Shown in pieces: positions 1 through 12,345 of a stretch of 64,000 bases of DNA (positions are counted from its first letter, which is position 1; every line of letters begins with the position of its first letter). Under the pieces are notes generated by a model, which saw nothing but the letters and a program-made list of their open reading frames with translations, was not told where the DNA came from and did not search any database. The position numbers were made by a program, and so were the translations under genes. This DNA is from Dreissena polymorpha (lineage: Eukaryota; Mollusca; Bivalvia; Myida; Dreissenidae): positions 107,412,989 to 107,476,988 of the forward strand of contig NC_068361.1 of NCBI RefSeq assembly GCF_020536995.1. Reading direction: 5' to 3'.

Positions 1-590
1 GTTTACACATGGCACATGAAATCAATGGTGAAAGGCATGGATGGGTGATGGAGAGGGGGGATGAGTAGAATTGCTGCAATAAGTAATAAGTGTCAAGTGT
101 CATTGATTAAAAAACATATTCCAGCAAGGTTAACAATTAGCTTGAGATACAAACATACATGTACATTGCATATAATTTGGCTAGTGCAAGGTTTAAAATA
201 TAAATCACAATTTGCTAACAACATTTATGAGTAAATCAGTAATTTCAAATTTGTGACATTGATATTTGTTGCCAGATTGAAAAAACATGCGTAAAAATAT
301 TTTAAACATGCGTAGTGAATGAAGTTAGGTATTCAACATGAACTATGATGTAGTAATACCAATATGTAAGATGATTAATTCATCTTATAAAATATTAATT
401 GATTGATTGAGACGAAATGCAAAAAGTACTGCATTAGACATGATTTTGTTCTCTATATAAATAAATTTATCAACGTGTTAGCGTTTAAAGTAATATTTTT
501 TGTGGATATGAATTAGTCTTATGAGGTTTAATTGTTGAAATACATAAAAGATAACAAACATAATTTAACATATACACCAAGTTAAACTTA
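1..590. other. AT-rich flank and LINE 3' tail
   Basis: No gene is visible. The part from about 400 to 590 probably holds the 3' untranslated tail of the minus-strand LINE next to it. A short ATTG-type repeat near 393-410 could be that tail's end. Bases 1-390 show nothing recognisable. Confidence 0.3.
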
Positions 591-1985
591 TCAGCGGGTT
601 AATGTTTGAAATAATACTTTTATGAATTTACATAATTTTTTAAAATCCTTTAAGGACCTTGTTGTCAACAATTCTTTAAATTTTAGCGTATTTGTTCTAC
701 AGTAGTAGTATTTTTTATAAACTTCCTTCTATGTTCATTAAAAAAGGGACATATAAGCATGTAGTGAAATTCATCCGCCACATCTCTGCATGTACAATGA
801 GGGCATGTTCTCTCATTTATGTCTTGATTGGTCCATCTACCTGTCTCATTTGGGAAAAAGTGATTACCAGTTCTAAGTTTAATAAATAAAGATGATTCAT
901 ATTTAGTTAGTGTGATTAAATATTTCTCTAATTCAATCTTATCCTTAAATATTGAATAGTTTAAGCCTTTTGTTGAGTTTTGAAGTGAGGTATGCCAGGT
1001 TTGCTGGTATTGATTAAGTAATATGCCCTTTATAGTGTACTTTATATTTTTATTTTGGATTTGATCTTGATTTAGCCATATGTAATTTCTGCCAGTTTGT
1101 GTGAAGATATTTTTTACATAATTTATCCATTTAGATTCAAAGTTAGGAAGGTTTAACATGTATTTATATATGAGATATGCTAATTTATCCGGTTTCCCAG
1201 TTATTAATCTATTCCAGTATGCAATCATTCTGCCTTTTATAGAGAGATCTATGGGGTATCTTCCGAATTCTGCGTATATCATATAAAGTGGGGAGCTTTT
1301 TCTTAGATTGAAAATTTTTCTCAGAAATTCATTGTGTATTTTCTCTAGTAAATCAATGCTTTCATAGCCCCAAACCTCTGCTGAATATGTTAATATTGCC
1401 AGGATAGTGTTATCAAAAAGTTTTAATATCAGATATATTGGTAAATTAAGGTTATTAATTCTTGAATAGAGTAGGTGCATTGCTTTCCTTGCTTGTTGTG
1501 CAAGATGTTTCTTTGCAGTTAGGAAGCTACCAGATTTTGCTAAAAAAAACACCTAGATATTTGTATGAGTTAACAATTTCTAGAGACGTGTTGTCTATTT
1601 TAAAAGAGAAGTTTCTATTTTGCCTTGATCCGAAAATAATTACTTTTGTTTTATCCTTATTTATATTTAACTTCCATGTTTTACAGTAATCAGCAAAGTC
1701 ATTCAGACAGTTTTGTAGTGTTTGGGCATTTTCAGCAATAAAGACTGTGTCGTCTGCATATAATAGTACAATTATTTTGAGAAAAGTAGCAATATCGTTT
1801 TCTGGATTTGTAAGTTCTATACCATGGTGGCCTTTAGATTCTAAGTAATTCCCAAGGTCATTTAGGAAAAGGGAAAAGAGGATGGGCGATAAATTTTCTC
1901 CCTGACGCACGCCGCAGTTACATGAGAAAAATGGGAAGTTTTGAGTTCCATTAGAGTTACATGATGGTACATGATAAGCATTCAC
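591..1985 (-). mobile_element. 5'-truncated LINE: reverse transcriptase and C-terminal domain, frame-broken
   Basis: Minus-strand non-LTR retrotransposon remnant. The first frame (1985 to 1527, 152 aa) holds the RT fingers/palm motif GVRQGENLSP (residues 25-34) and the catalytic box LLYADDTVF with YADD at residues 76-79. The second frame (1552 to 683) continues the same protein: thumb region, then a Cys/His cluster of CPHC...DEFHYMLICPF type seen at the C-terminus of many non-LTR elements. The frames meet at a run of eight T (plus strand, near 1541-1549), so a one-base slip explains the break. After the stop at 683 another frame still reads like a LINE C-terminus to a stop at 591, suggesting a second indel. 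Endonuclease and upstream RT motifs are missing, so the copy is 5'-truncated near 1986, as usual for LINEs. The clade (CR1/Jockey/I-like) is not resolved. Confidence 0.85.
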
Positions 1986-2506
1986 ACACCTGACAAGGCT
2001 TTATCAAAGTGTCAACACAGATAAACAAAGACTTCAGTTACACACATTGACAAATAATTATGTTGGGCTGGGCAATTCTAAGACCTGGTATTGTATTAAA
2101 AAATTCCATTGTTGTTCACCTGATATTTTGATTATTATTTTTATTTAACTGCCTATAAACAAAAGTGTTTCATTAACAAAATTATTATTTTTATTCTTAT
2201 TATCCATTAAGTTGTTGGATTTTCTCTCATTGAAGGATTAGTGATAGAAGTTGTGTTTTGTAATGTTGTGTATTGAAACATATTTTAGTCTGCAATTATC
2301 AGTATTCTTTTCAAAGCCAGTATCAAATTCACACCATTTTATGTTATAATTTTTTAAAATGCTACTTATACACCAATACCTCATAATTTATTAAATCTAC
2401 TATAATACCGCTAGTATGCTCCTCTTAAAAATGTTTTGAAATGTAATGTACTTTTTACAAAAATTGTACTCAATTCAAGTCCACTTCAATCATACAGTAT
2501 GTTAAC
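1986..2506. other. AT-rich spacer, no feature seen
   Basis: Sequence between the LINE truncation point and the target duplication of the next transposon. No coding signal or recognisable repeat. Confidence 0.5.
2499..2506. repeat. 8-bp target site duplication (left), ATGTTAAC
   Basis: Identical to 4018-4025 on the far side of the hAT element. The perfect match implies a fairly recent insertion. Confidence 0.88.
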
Positions 2507-4017
2507 CATACATGCCATACGTCCCGATCTCGGCGGGACAGTCCCGCTTTTGGGCCCTTTGTCCCGCCGTCCCGCCATGAGACGATTTGTCCCGACATTC
2601 GTAAAAAACGATGTAAGGTCTATAGGTTCCCAATAAAATTCGCTATTCAAGCTCTGTTTCGCTAACACTTACCACCGCTAATCCCTTAATTGCCCCCAAT
2701 TAACAATCCGATTCTACTTATCGTGTGTACCAGTGTTGTTTATGACACCTTATCAGCGATTTATCGGCTAATTATTGATTTCATCAGGCATTCACACCAT
2801 GGTGGTCTTCAAGATAGTGGTCGCTTATTGCTATCGATAGTTGTTTTTTAATGAAATTAATGTGAAAATGTTTATTTTTGTATTTGTTTGAAACGGTTTA
2901 CAAAACAATTGTTTTGTAAAATTAACTCTACGTCATTAATGAGTCTTTTACATTCAATGTTTAGTTCCAATATAGCGGGATAATCCGAATGTGCAATATA
3001 CCAAAATCGCAACAAACAGTCCAATAAGTGATACCCATCCTGTCTTGTGTAATTGGGTGTTATTGTAATAAAAAAAACGAGGTGCTATGCATGACAGTTT
3101 GACCCTACTCCAATTAAGCTAAAAACAACGAGGTGCTATGCATGACAGTTTGACCCTACTCCAATTAAGCCGCGACAATTCACAAGTAACAAACTGCACA
3201 TGGATACATGCTTAAAAAAACATCGCAACAAACAGTAGAAGTGGTACCCATCTTGTCTTGTGTTATCGTAATAAAAACAACGTGTTGTTATTCATGACAT
3301 CTTGACACTACCCCAATACAGCGCCTGACAATTCACAATTCTGTTTAATCTGTGTTTATAAGAAGAAAACAAAATATGATTATTAACATTAGAGAACATT
3401 CCCGCAACTCTCTTCACTTGCGTTTGCAGCGCTGTCAATCCCGCATTCAAACGCCGATCCAGAACGCTGTTTCAGCGCAATAAAAAAATCCAGAAAGAAG
3501 AAAGAGAAAATCAGGGCCATAAAACGATTGAGGCGTTGTTGCGAGTTAAAATGAACACAAAGACGGTTTGCTTCCACCAAAACCCTACCTCGGAAATGTG
3601 TACGGCCGCGCATTCCGTGTGTAACTGATGTAACTATTCGGTAGATAGTGTACTGTAACCCGTACTTTCAGTCAACTGGATAGCCTCCCCTGCGTTAATG
3701 TTTGCCATTGAAATTAATATAATGAGTATTGTTGTCGTAATGTTCTACATTTTGTACTCTTAAACAGATGAATATTATCTTCGTTGTTTACTATTGTCTT
3801 ATTTAATAAAGCTGTTATTGTTATGTTTTAGATTTCATGCTTCATATCAGATGTTTTACGTCTTGAATAAAAGTATCAAGGGTTTTTGTTAGTACTATAC
3901 TGACTATAGTAAAGGTGGAAAAATAGATCGTTTTAGGTGTCCTGCTTTTTGGTCAAATGTCCCGACAATTTTTTATGGAATGTCCCGCTTTGGACCTAAA
4001 AAATTATGGCATGTATG
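2507..4017. mobile_element. non-autonomous hAT transposon, CATACATGCC family, copy 1
   Basis: The ends are CATACATGCCATA and its inverse (2507 and 4017). They are flanked by a perfect 8-bp duplication ATGTTAAC (2499-2506 and 4018-4025), the hallmark of the hAT superfamily. GTCCCG/CGGGAC words recur just inside both ends (2521-2600 and 3950-3990), as expected of subterminal transposase sites. The interior has no transposase frame. It contains a near-perfect 50-bp tandem duplication around 3075-3170 and a looser repeat of the same module at 3225-3340. The outer parts match the copy at 47793-51367, but the middles differ. Confidence 0.88.
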
Positions 4018-4736
4018 ATGTTAACTCATTCCATACTACAGCCTTATCTCTAAGCAACCCCAATCAGTAATAGCCTTATCTACCATTAGATAATCAGTAC
4101 CCTCATCAGCTCTAAATGCCTGACAGATTATCTGTTTATTGATACCTTTATGGGTGTGAAAAAGGTTGTTTTTTAGGTGTTGTTACTTTGTTGACTGATT
4201 ATGTGACAAATATTTTATATTATATTTCCCATTTAAAAATAAATATAGTAATTTTATAAAAATTTCGAAATCTTGCATAACTTATCAAATAAAACAATTA
4301 GATTATTTCCAAATAATGTATCCAATACCATTATTATTTATTTATACACTTTTTACAAATATAAACTGTTTTAATGAATAAAATCAATCTTAAATAAAAC
4401 ATAAACACATAATAAATTATTTAATGACATAAAAACAATAATAAGATATTGTTAATAATAAGATATTGTTAATAACAAAAACAAACATCAATAGATAAAA
4501 AGCACAGTTATGTTTCAATTGCAAGTAATTTTATGAAAAAAAGAAAGAAATTCTGAGAACATCTTAATATGCTTTTATTAGAACTTCATAAAAATAAAAA
4601 AGAATACAAATAACTATCCTTAGAAAAAAGATATCTGTAATTACTAAATCCTAAACAAACAGCAAAAGATAAAAAAAAATTGTCCAGGAGCAGGGGTGAA
4701 TTGTCTAGGGGGTGAATTGTCTCCTCGGGGTGAATT
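4018..4736. other. AT-rich spacer ending in a GGGGTGAATTGTCT repeat
   Basis: No gene seen. From about 4683 a short unit GGGGTGAATTGTCT is repeated about three times, and it resumes at 6078-6115 on the other side of the next transposon. The repeat was therefore the insertion target. Confidence 0.5.
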
Positions 4737-6077
4737 GACATGACGCCTTATCAGTGATTGCTCCGCCCACTTAATCACGTGGCTCAGCGGGAAGAAAACC
4801 TAGACATATTAGCTTTCACCAAAATGGCTTCTTTGCCTAGAGACTGCATATAGATTTACGCGATACTCCAGATGATTTTATGGACTTGTTTAACACCATA
4901 TTACACTTGTAAAGGAGTTGATGCAATTTAGTTATTCTGCAAATGCAAAAAAAATATACGATTAAAGAGAACACCAGCTATTTATAACGGGTAAATCGGT
5001 ACATTAAACACGCTCCCAAACACTTGCACGCTTACCGAAATCGAACCAGTTATTACGTGTAATGGTGGAATTTGCAATAAAATAACACTTCACCGGTATT
5101 TACCCGTGTTATTAACAAAATTTTTACTGAAATATTCCCCCCTACCCGTGTATTTGACACGAAATAGCGCTTTATAACTGGGAATTTGGTGAAGTTTTTA
5201 TGCGCTTTCTGACGCCAGGTGGGTACCTCAATCCCACATGTTATTGCGTATAAAAGTGTTATTAATCATATTAAACATTGCTTATGGGACATTTATCAAT
5301 CAGTATAATTTAAAGCGCAAAAACAACACAGTAAGTTTGGACATTGTCTGATATAAAATTAGCGTTGTACGAAATGGAATACGGTCAGGCTATTATAAAT
5401 TAATAAGGCTACCAATATCAGACGCTTGCGCAGGTACCGACTTCCCCGAAGTTACCTCATTTATTGGTTAACTAATATCAGTAATAATAACTCTTTTACA
5501 ATAGCATTTATCGATACGTCTTTATTAAAATAATAACAAAATGGTTTTCACTTGTTTCTGACACACACAGAAACGCGATTTTTAACGGGGATTTCGTAGT
5601 AAAGTAACACGAATTGGGTACCAAATTCTCAATTATTTTACATGAACATGTGACATAATACATACTTAATAATGCTTAGTTATTGCTTATATGACATTTC
5701 AAGTTTGTGAAATAAATTAATGTTCTATAAAGGGGATCTCGGTAATTCTTGAAGCTTCCACTCGCTCTTGTCAAGACCGCATTGCCTCGTTGGAAATTTC
5801 CGCTTTGGAAACGAAATAAATTCAATGTCACCAACTAATCTGTCAGGATATCGATTGTCCGAGTTACATAATCCCCATTGACACCGTTTAACCATTTTTA
5901 ATCGTTTTTTTAAAGAGGAAAACAAAAGAAACTCGTTGGAATAAAAGTGAACCTAAACATGTAGCTTGTCTAGAAAATGGCGGACAGGTCGTTGCTAACG
6001 AGTGCGCCCGATTAATCGATCGCTGATTGGTGGATCAATTCTAGTGGGCGGAGCGATCATAGATAAGGCGTCATGTC
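4737..6077 (-). mobile_element. DNA transposon with THAP-domain fragment
   Basis: The inverted ends start GACATGACGCCTTATC and continue to a shared GCTCCGCCCACT, about 35 bp in all. Comparison with the interrupted GGGGTGAATTGTCT repeat shows that AATT was duplicated (4733-4736 and 6078-6081). On the minus strand a 66-aa frame (5925-5725) contains MVKRCQWGLCNSD and FISFPK, the start of a THAP zinc finger (C-x4-C, then F-x-x-FPK). THAP domains are the DNA-binding domains of P-element-like and Kolobok-like transposases. The finger loses its usual second half after FPKRK, so this is a deletion derivative. The 4-bp duplication does not fit P elements (8 bp) and differs from the usual TTAA of Kolobok, so the superfamily is open. 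Confidence 0.75.
5725..5895 (-). pseudogene. truncated THAP zinc finger exon
   Basis: The ATG starts the conserved MVKRCQWG block, about ten residues inside the longer open frame. The first Cys pair and the F-P-K block are present. The downstream W and the C-x2-H pair of a complete THAP finger are not encoded. The frame reads on into unrelated residues and stops. It is a relic of a transposase N-terminus, non-functional as it stands. Confidence 0.6.
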
Positions 6078-6319
6078 AATTGTCTTGGGGGTGAATTGTC
6101 TCGCTTCCAGGGGGAAGATCAAGGGCAATAGTTTCACAAGTGAAGAAGCTGGCCTTGTCTTTGGTTTTATTTTCAATGCATGTTGCCTTAGCGCTTTGTT
6201 ATGACACTGACACAAATAGGCGTTCTTGTGTCACTTTCTGTTTTGATGAAATGGATTTGACTGTTTGCTGCCTTTCGGAACTTGAATTTTGGGCAAAAAT
6301 ATATCCCCTGCCCCCTTAA

Positions 6320-6495
6320 CCCTTTGCAAGCTGGAAAATTTGTTGTCTGCTAAAACGTCGTCTGCTGAATTTCTAAAATTAGCATTTTCTTTGATTTTTT
6401 TCAAAGAATACTATCAGAATAGCAAACAGTTTGGATCCTGATGAGACGCCATGTTTTGCATAGGCCTTTAAAATTCGGTTCCCGCACTGAAAGGG
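6320..6495. mobile_element. TTAA-flanked MITE
   Basis: Starts CCCTTTGCA and ends with the inverse of CCCTTTCAG, directly flanked by TTAA on both sides (6316-6319, 6496-6499). TTAA duplications are typical of piggyBac and Kolobok groups. It shares the word CCTGATGAGACGCC with the MITE at 32978, so both probably belong to one family. Confidence 0.6.
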
Positions 6496-6499
6496 TTAA

Positions 6500-7975
6500 T
6501 GAATGTTATCCACTTTTATAATTGATTTTTTTGTTGTTGGTATTGAATGTATTTACTACAACAAAAATTTTGTTGGTCAAATGTTGAAAAAAATCCATTA
6601 ATTGAACAATGATGAAATTATTCACATGCTTAAGTGTCGTTACAGTACTGTAGATTTCGTCTGTGTGGTTAATCAAGTGTATCTACTGTAGATTATTTTT
6701 AATTTATTGAACATCATTTTTTCACACCTGAGGATGTTTACGTCTGCTGCATCTTTTAGGCTTGAAAGCCACAGGTTGTGAACAAATGTGTGCATGTGTG
6801 CATATATTTTATTTCTTAGTTCCTTCCTCACCTGAATAATTACATGACAGTGTGTGATGATGAATATGTATTATCATGCTTATGACAATGTGTTGACCTG
6901 GAGCTCCTGCAGTTAAGACTCAAAATGTGGGAAGAATTTTCAAGAGCTTAATTCTATGCATTAATCTCTGACTCACTGAAAAACATATTTTAAAGTTGAC
7001 ATGGTCATGTGCCATGTGGATCAACCAGAGTACCTAATTTTAGCTCCACCTATATTGTATTGTTACCTCCGAAACAATTTACATGGACCCTGGTCCCAGA
7101 ATGGAAATCAAATACTTGTTGCTGGTGTGACTGCACCAAATTGGCCTTTATTATCAGGCGATCAATTACTTGTAAATGAAAATCTACGATGGAAACTTTT
7201 TCGCATTATAATTATTATTAATATTTATTATTGTTACAGTTACATGTAAGTTGTGTCAATACCATCAGTGAATTCGTAGAAATATGGGATATTACGTAAC
7301 CAAATGCATTGATGGTGTGCACATCACAATTTCAGCAAGAAAAGATTTTTCAGATACCAAATAGACAATTTTATGTGTTAAGTTTCTTTTTGATAAATGA
7401 ATGCAGTTGTTTTTTGCTAACAATATAATATCACCACTATTGAATGCCCATAATCTATGAGCTGTTAGTTTGTTAGTTTCTATTTTTATTTAATGTCATT
7501 TATTAATTTAAAAAATCCAAATAGTGCCTTATGCCCTCTTAAATACATGCATCCAGTCTTATCTTATTTTGTCACCTTAGACCCCTAGAGAGCACAGTCA
7601 CCCACGGTTTATTAGATTACAATCAGTAACACAGTAACTGATAAGCTGAAGGACACACTCCACACAAATATCTTATTATCTCCAGGTCAAACAATCTTGA
7701 GATTTGAGGGTTTTTTATTAATTTTAAATGAAGACGAAATAGGTTGTTTTTTTATTGAGGAAAACAAGTATTATAATAATTGTTTTAAACAATGTGTTGG
7801 CATGGTAAATCTATCAGTTGTATTTGATTTAATTATTGAGAACAATTGGCTAATGAATCTGCAGATTAATTTCACAAAGACAATATTATCAGTTTTAAAT
7901 ACATAGTTTTATTTGTTTTTAATACTACTGGCAATCTTCTTATTTTTTTACTACAAATCCTTACTTTTTGTTTAT
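6500..7975. other. intergenic, no feature seen
   Basis: AT-rich sequence with a short ATT-rich microsatellite near 7208-7232. The small open frames here lack codon bias, splice context or family motifs. Confidence 0.4.
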
Positions 7976-8209
7976 CCCTTTACCCCTTAGATACGTATTT
8001 TGACGCATTTGTAGTCACTTAGAAAGTTATATTTAATTCAAGACCTTTCTTACTAAATCCAAGTTTTAAAGGCTTCATTTCCAACCCTTAGATACTGATG
8101 AGCAGCAAACAGCATAAAACCTGAACAGCCTGCATTTTATTCACAGGCTGTTCTGAAGTTATGCTGTTTCCACATAGCCACTTCCACTTTGCTTTTGTGT
8201 GGGAAAGGG
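7976..8209. mobile_element. TTAA-type MITE with internal hairpin
   Basis: Begins CCCTTTACCCC after TTAT and ends GGAAAGGG before TTAA. Inside, an imperfect hairpin pairs AGCAAACAGCATAA with TTATGCTGTTT (about 8100-8180), with the inner stem GAACAGCCTG/CAGGCTGTTC. It looks like an older member of the same TTAA group as 6320 and 32978. Confidence 0.5.
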
Positions 8210-8230
8210 TTAAACAAGTGTTATATTTTT

Positions 8231-9170
8231 ATGCTTCCCGAAATAAAATTTTGGCGGAGCATATAGTGTTTGTCCTTCCTTCCTTCCTTCTTTCCGTCAC
8301 ACTTTTGTTACGGTTTCTCATAGCGCCTTCAACACTTTACCGATCTCTTTCATATTTGGCATGTAGGTACCTTGCATTGACCTCTACCTTTTGATGAGGT
8401 TTGAGGTCACTGGGTTCAAGGTCAAGGTCACCGAGGCTAATAATAGATTTTCTGTCACACTTTTGTTACAGTTTCTCATAGGGCCTTCACTACTTTACGG
8501 ATATCTTTCAAATTTGGCATGTCTAAGGTACCTTGCATGTACCTCTACCTTTTGATGAGGTTTGAGGTCACTGGGTTCAAGGTCAAGGTCACAGAGGCCT
8601 AATAATAGATTTTCTGTCATGCTTTTGTTACAGTTTCTTATAGGGCCTTCACTACTTTACTGATCTCTTTCATATTTGGCATGAAGGTACCTTGCATGGA
8701 CCTCTACCTTTTGATGAGGTTTAAGGTCACTGGGTTCAAGGTCAAGGTCACCGAGGCTAATAATAGATTTTCCGTCACGCTTTTGTTACAGTTTCTCATA
8801 GGGCCATCCGCCTTCACTACTTTACCGATCTCTTTCATATTTGGCATGTAGGTACCTTGCATGGACCTCTACCTTTTGATGAGTTTTTAGGTCACTGGGT
8901 TAAAGGTCAAGGTTACCGAGGCTAATTATATATTTTTCCGTCACACTTTTGTTACAGTTTTTCATAGCGCCTTCAATATTTTACTGATCTCTTACATATT
9001 TGGCATGTAGGTACCTTACATATATAGACCTCTACCTTTTGATGACGCTTGATGTCATTTGGGGTCAAGGTCACCGAGGCTAATAATATATTTTTTTAGG
9101 TGGTTATTAACACATAGATTGACAAAGCGCATCATCGGGGAGCATCCATCGCTTTCAACGATACTTGTTG
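8231..9170. repeat. tandem-core (Pearl/Helitron-like) element, about five units of 160 bp
   Basis: Opens with a hairpin around GCTTCCCGAAATAAAATTT and a CCTT run. It then repeats a unit of about 158-165 bp about five times (starts near 8294, 8452, 8614, 8772, 8937), each containing GGTTCAAGGTCAAGGTCAC. It closes with a tail holding ATCATCGGGGAGCATC. A short head hairpin, central tandem core and non-repetitive tail is the plan of bivalve Pearl and non-autonomous Helitron-like elements. No target duplication is visible, in keeping with that class. Confidence 0.65.
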
Positions 9171-9601
9171 TTAGGAGTTTACTAAGGAGTTATAATGCTA
9201 GGGTTAAAAATGATTGAAAAAGTACCAAACAAATATTTGTGCAAATGGGGTGTCACTGGGCCAATTGTTGTTCTGCTCATTTGACACTTTACAGTAAAAC
9301 TTGTTGTTCAATGTCATACGTTGGCAGTCATTTAGTCCAGCCCAAAAAAGGGACCTTTTACACAATTCAATATTCAGTATCATAATTTAAGATTCAATGT
9401 GACAGACTTTCAATTGATTTAAGGGCTTCTAAATGCTCACACCTCACATCAAAGATGATAAACAGTCTCTGGAAAAACCACAATGGGATTTCAATCAGGC
9501 AACATTCATTTTAATTTGTTCCCAGCATTTCATAAGCACTTTTTATATTGATCATTAAATTGTTCATCATAATCCATAAATAAACATTTAAAATGTATTT
9601 A

Positions 9602-11071
9602 CAGGGCTCGAAATTAACTTGTTTTTCTACTTGCAAAACATTGCGAGCTGCTTTAATACCAACTCGCAAAATCAAAAACAGTCTCGCAAATTTTGCAGGA
9701 AACATAAAAAAGTTCGGACATTAATTTAGTTCTATTAAAACAAAATCAAAAGTTCTTAACATACACATTTTATTTCTGCAATCATACAAATATATCAGTT
9801 CCTTGGACCATAAGGGCATTGTTTTCGAATATAAGTGTGTCGTGTTCACTCAGAAAACAAAGTTTAAGTGTCAGTTTGGGATATTTTTAATGGGTTTAAA
9901 ACTTTTCAAATATTGAAAAAAATCAGCTATGATATCGTGTGTTGAGTGCGACGTCACCAAAAAAACAAATCAACGGTTAACTTTACTTCATCTTTCGTAT
10001 TTTTTTTCCGTCTGTATGCAAAAAGAAACTAATTATGTTTGGCTTCGACGCCATGTCTGTTCAAGTTCAATGAACAAATGTGAATAGTCAACTGTTTCAC
10101 GTTCTTTGTTCCAATACTATCCTCGTATCTGTACTATAAGTATACCAGTCTACATACAAGGTGTGCGCTTCCGCATACAGGTATTCAGACGTTCTATAAA
10201 TTGACCTACGCAGGGCTCGAATTTAACTTTTGTTTCTACTTGCAAAAAATTGCGAGCAGCTTTAATACCAACTCGCAAAATCAAAAACATTCTTGCAAAT
10301 TTTGATGGAAACATAAAAAACCCTTGGTTTTTAGTTTAGTTCTATTTAAACAAAATAAAAGTACTTAACATGTATACACATTTTATTTCTGCAACCATAC
10401 AAAGATATCAGTTCCTTGTATCACATTAGGTTGATTGACCATCTTCATCTATAACAAGTTTTAGTCTTATTTTAAGTTATTTTTTCCACTAATTCACTGT
10501 TTTCATAGAAGGGTTTAAAATCTGTTTTTTCTAACTAAACGGTTAACTTTGCTTTATCTTTTGTATTATGTATATTTTGTGTTATTTCCGTCTGTGGGAA
10601 TAAAGTGACAAGTTATTTTTCGCTTCAATGAACATGTGTGAATAGTCGACTGTTTCACTTCCTTTGTACCAATACCACCCGCGTGTCTGTATATACCAGT
10701 CTACATACAAGGTGCGCGCTTACGCATAAGGGTTCTTGGGCGTTCTATAAATTGACCTAAGATTTAGTGATCATGTGTCGAGCAGCATTATACCTACTCA
10801 TTTCTTTTCACTATTTACTTGCAAAAAAATACTAGTGGCTTAAAACTTGACTCGCATTCGGTATTTTTTACTCGCATTTTGCGAGTGTGCGAGTGTTAAT
10901 TTCGAGCCCAGCTACGGTTTAGCGTTCATGACGTCGAGTGCATTTATATTACTAGTTTTTTTCCCACTATTTATGTACTCGCAAAAAAATACTAGTGGCT
11001 TAAAACTTAACTCCTAATCAGTATTTTTCACTGGCATTTTGCGAGTGTGCGAGTGTTAATTTCGAGCCCTG
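9602..11071. mobile_element. CAGGGCTCGAA hAT-like element, outer copy
   Basis: Ends are CAGGGCTCGAAATTAAC and its inverse. The flanking direct repeat is ATTTA (9597-9601, 11072-11076), only 5 bp. Just inside each end are multiple CTCGCAA/TTGCGAG words, probable transposase sites. A second full copy of the same family sits inside at 10211-10911. Without it the outer copy is about 760 bp, like the copy at 44217-44966. No transposase is encoded. Confidence 0.82.
10211..10911. mobile_element. CAGGGCTCGAA hAT-like element nested in a sibling
   Basis: The start CAGGGCTCGAATTTAAC and the end TTCGAGCCCAG (one mismatch to the family end) are flanked by perfect CTACG on both sides (10206-10210, 10912-10916). 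It interrupts the outer copy within its TGACCTACGGTTTAGCG segment, which is continuous in the copy at 44217. This proves insertion of one member into another. Confidence 0.85.
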
Positions 11072-11934
11072 ATTTACAATTTCTTTTGAACATTCTCTCC
11101 AAATGCTTTGTGACACTATTTCCAATATTCTATCAGAAATTGTGTTTTTGTTTTGGCTCTTTTTAATTCACTCTAGGGTGTGATGAAGATACAAAAAAGT
11201 ATGTCAAGGGAAGCTCTGATTTTCTCATTAATTATTTTAAGATAAAAGAGTTGTACATTTCATGCAAATTAAATATGCTTCAAAACATTAAGGGTATTGC
11301 ACATGCTTGATAATAGTTTCTTTGTGTCTCACATCACTGAAGCACAAGCTGCTATCTACTGTTGTGCAAATGTCAAATTATAATCTAACTTTCATTTTTA
11401 CGTGAAGTATTTAGTACAAATACCATTTCATAATTATTTGATGAGTTGATAAAACTTTTTACCTGAGAAATGGGGTTATATTTTCAATAAGTTGCCAGTA
11501 GCAGACATGGGGTAATCATAATTGTTAATCTGTTATCATCATGATTATTAATTGATTACTTTTTTCATTAATCATGGATTGATCATTAATTATAGCTTTT
11601 GTATTACTTAAATAATAATTTTATAGATTACCTCTACAAGAGGTCATTACTCATTATTATTTTATGATTATGATTACTTTTGACCAAAAAGCAGATTCAA
11701 TTTCAATTCATGAAGACAAATGACACATTAACAACATCAGACACTTGCCAACTTCTCATGTAGTTAATTACTAAAGTGGTGTAGATCTCTGATAGCTCTC
11801 GGTCCGAGGGGTATTTAAAGGGATTAAGTCTGAACAATAGTTCTTATTTGGAACTTGCCTACAACTGGTTTTTCCACTAATTTACATGAGGTACAAATAA
11901 AATTGACCTAGATCCACGGGATGCGTATTGTTAT

Positions 11935-12345
11935 TCCCCCTACAGGTGAAAATGGAGGGGACTTATGGTTTTTGCTCTGTCTGTCAGTCAGTCAGTCAGT
12001 CACACTTTTCTGATCCTGTGATAACTTTAAAAGTTCTTCATATTTTTTAATGAAACTTGAAAATATGGATAGATGGCAATATGGAGATTATGCACGTCAC
12101 TTCATTTTGTTCCTACATCAAGAATTATGGTTGCGATGGCAACAAATAGATTATAAATATTGCTGAAAATAGTGGATCCTGCGATAATTTTTAAAGTTCT
12201 ACATATTTTTTCATGAAACTTGAAACATGGATAGAAGGCAACATGGAGATTATGCATGTCAATTCATTGTGTTCCAATGTCAATAATTCTGATTGGTACG
12301 GCAACAAATAGACTAGAAATATTGCTGAAAATGGTGGAGTTTCAT
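11935..12345. repeat. tandem-core element, two units
   Basis: Opens with CCCCCTACAGG and a CAGT microsatellite (about 11984-12000). Two imperfect units of about 180 bp follow, sharing GATAACTTTAAAAGTTCT, CATGGATAGA-GGCAA and AATATTGCTGAAAAT. Same plan as the other tandem-core elements here but a different family. Confidence 0.5.
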
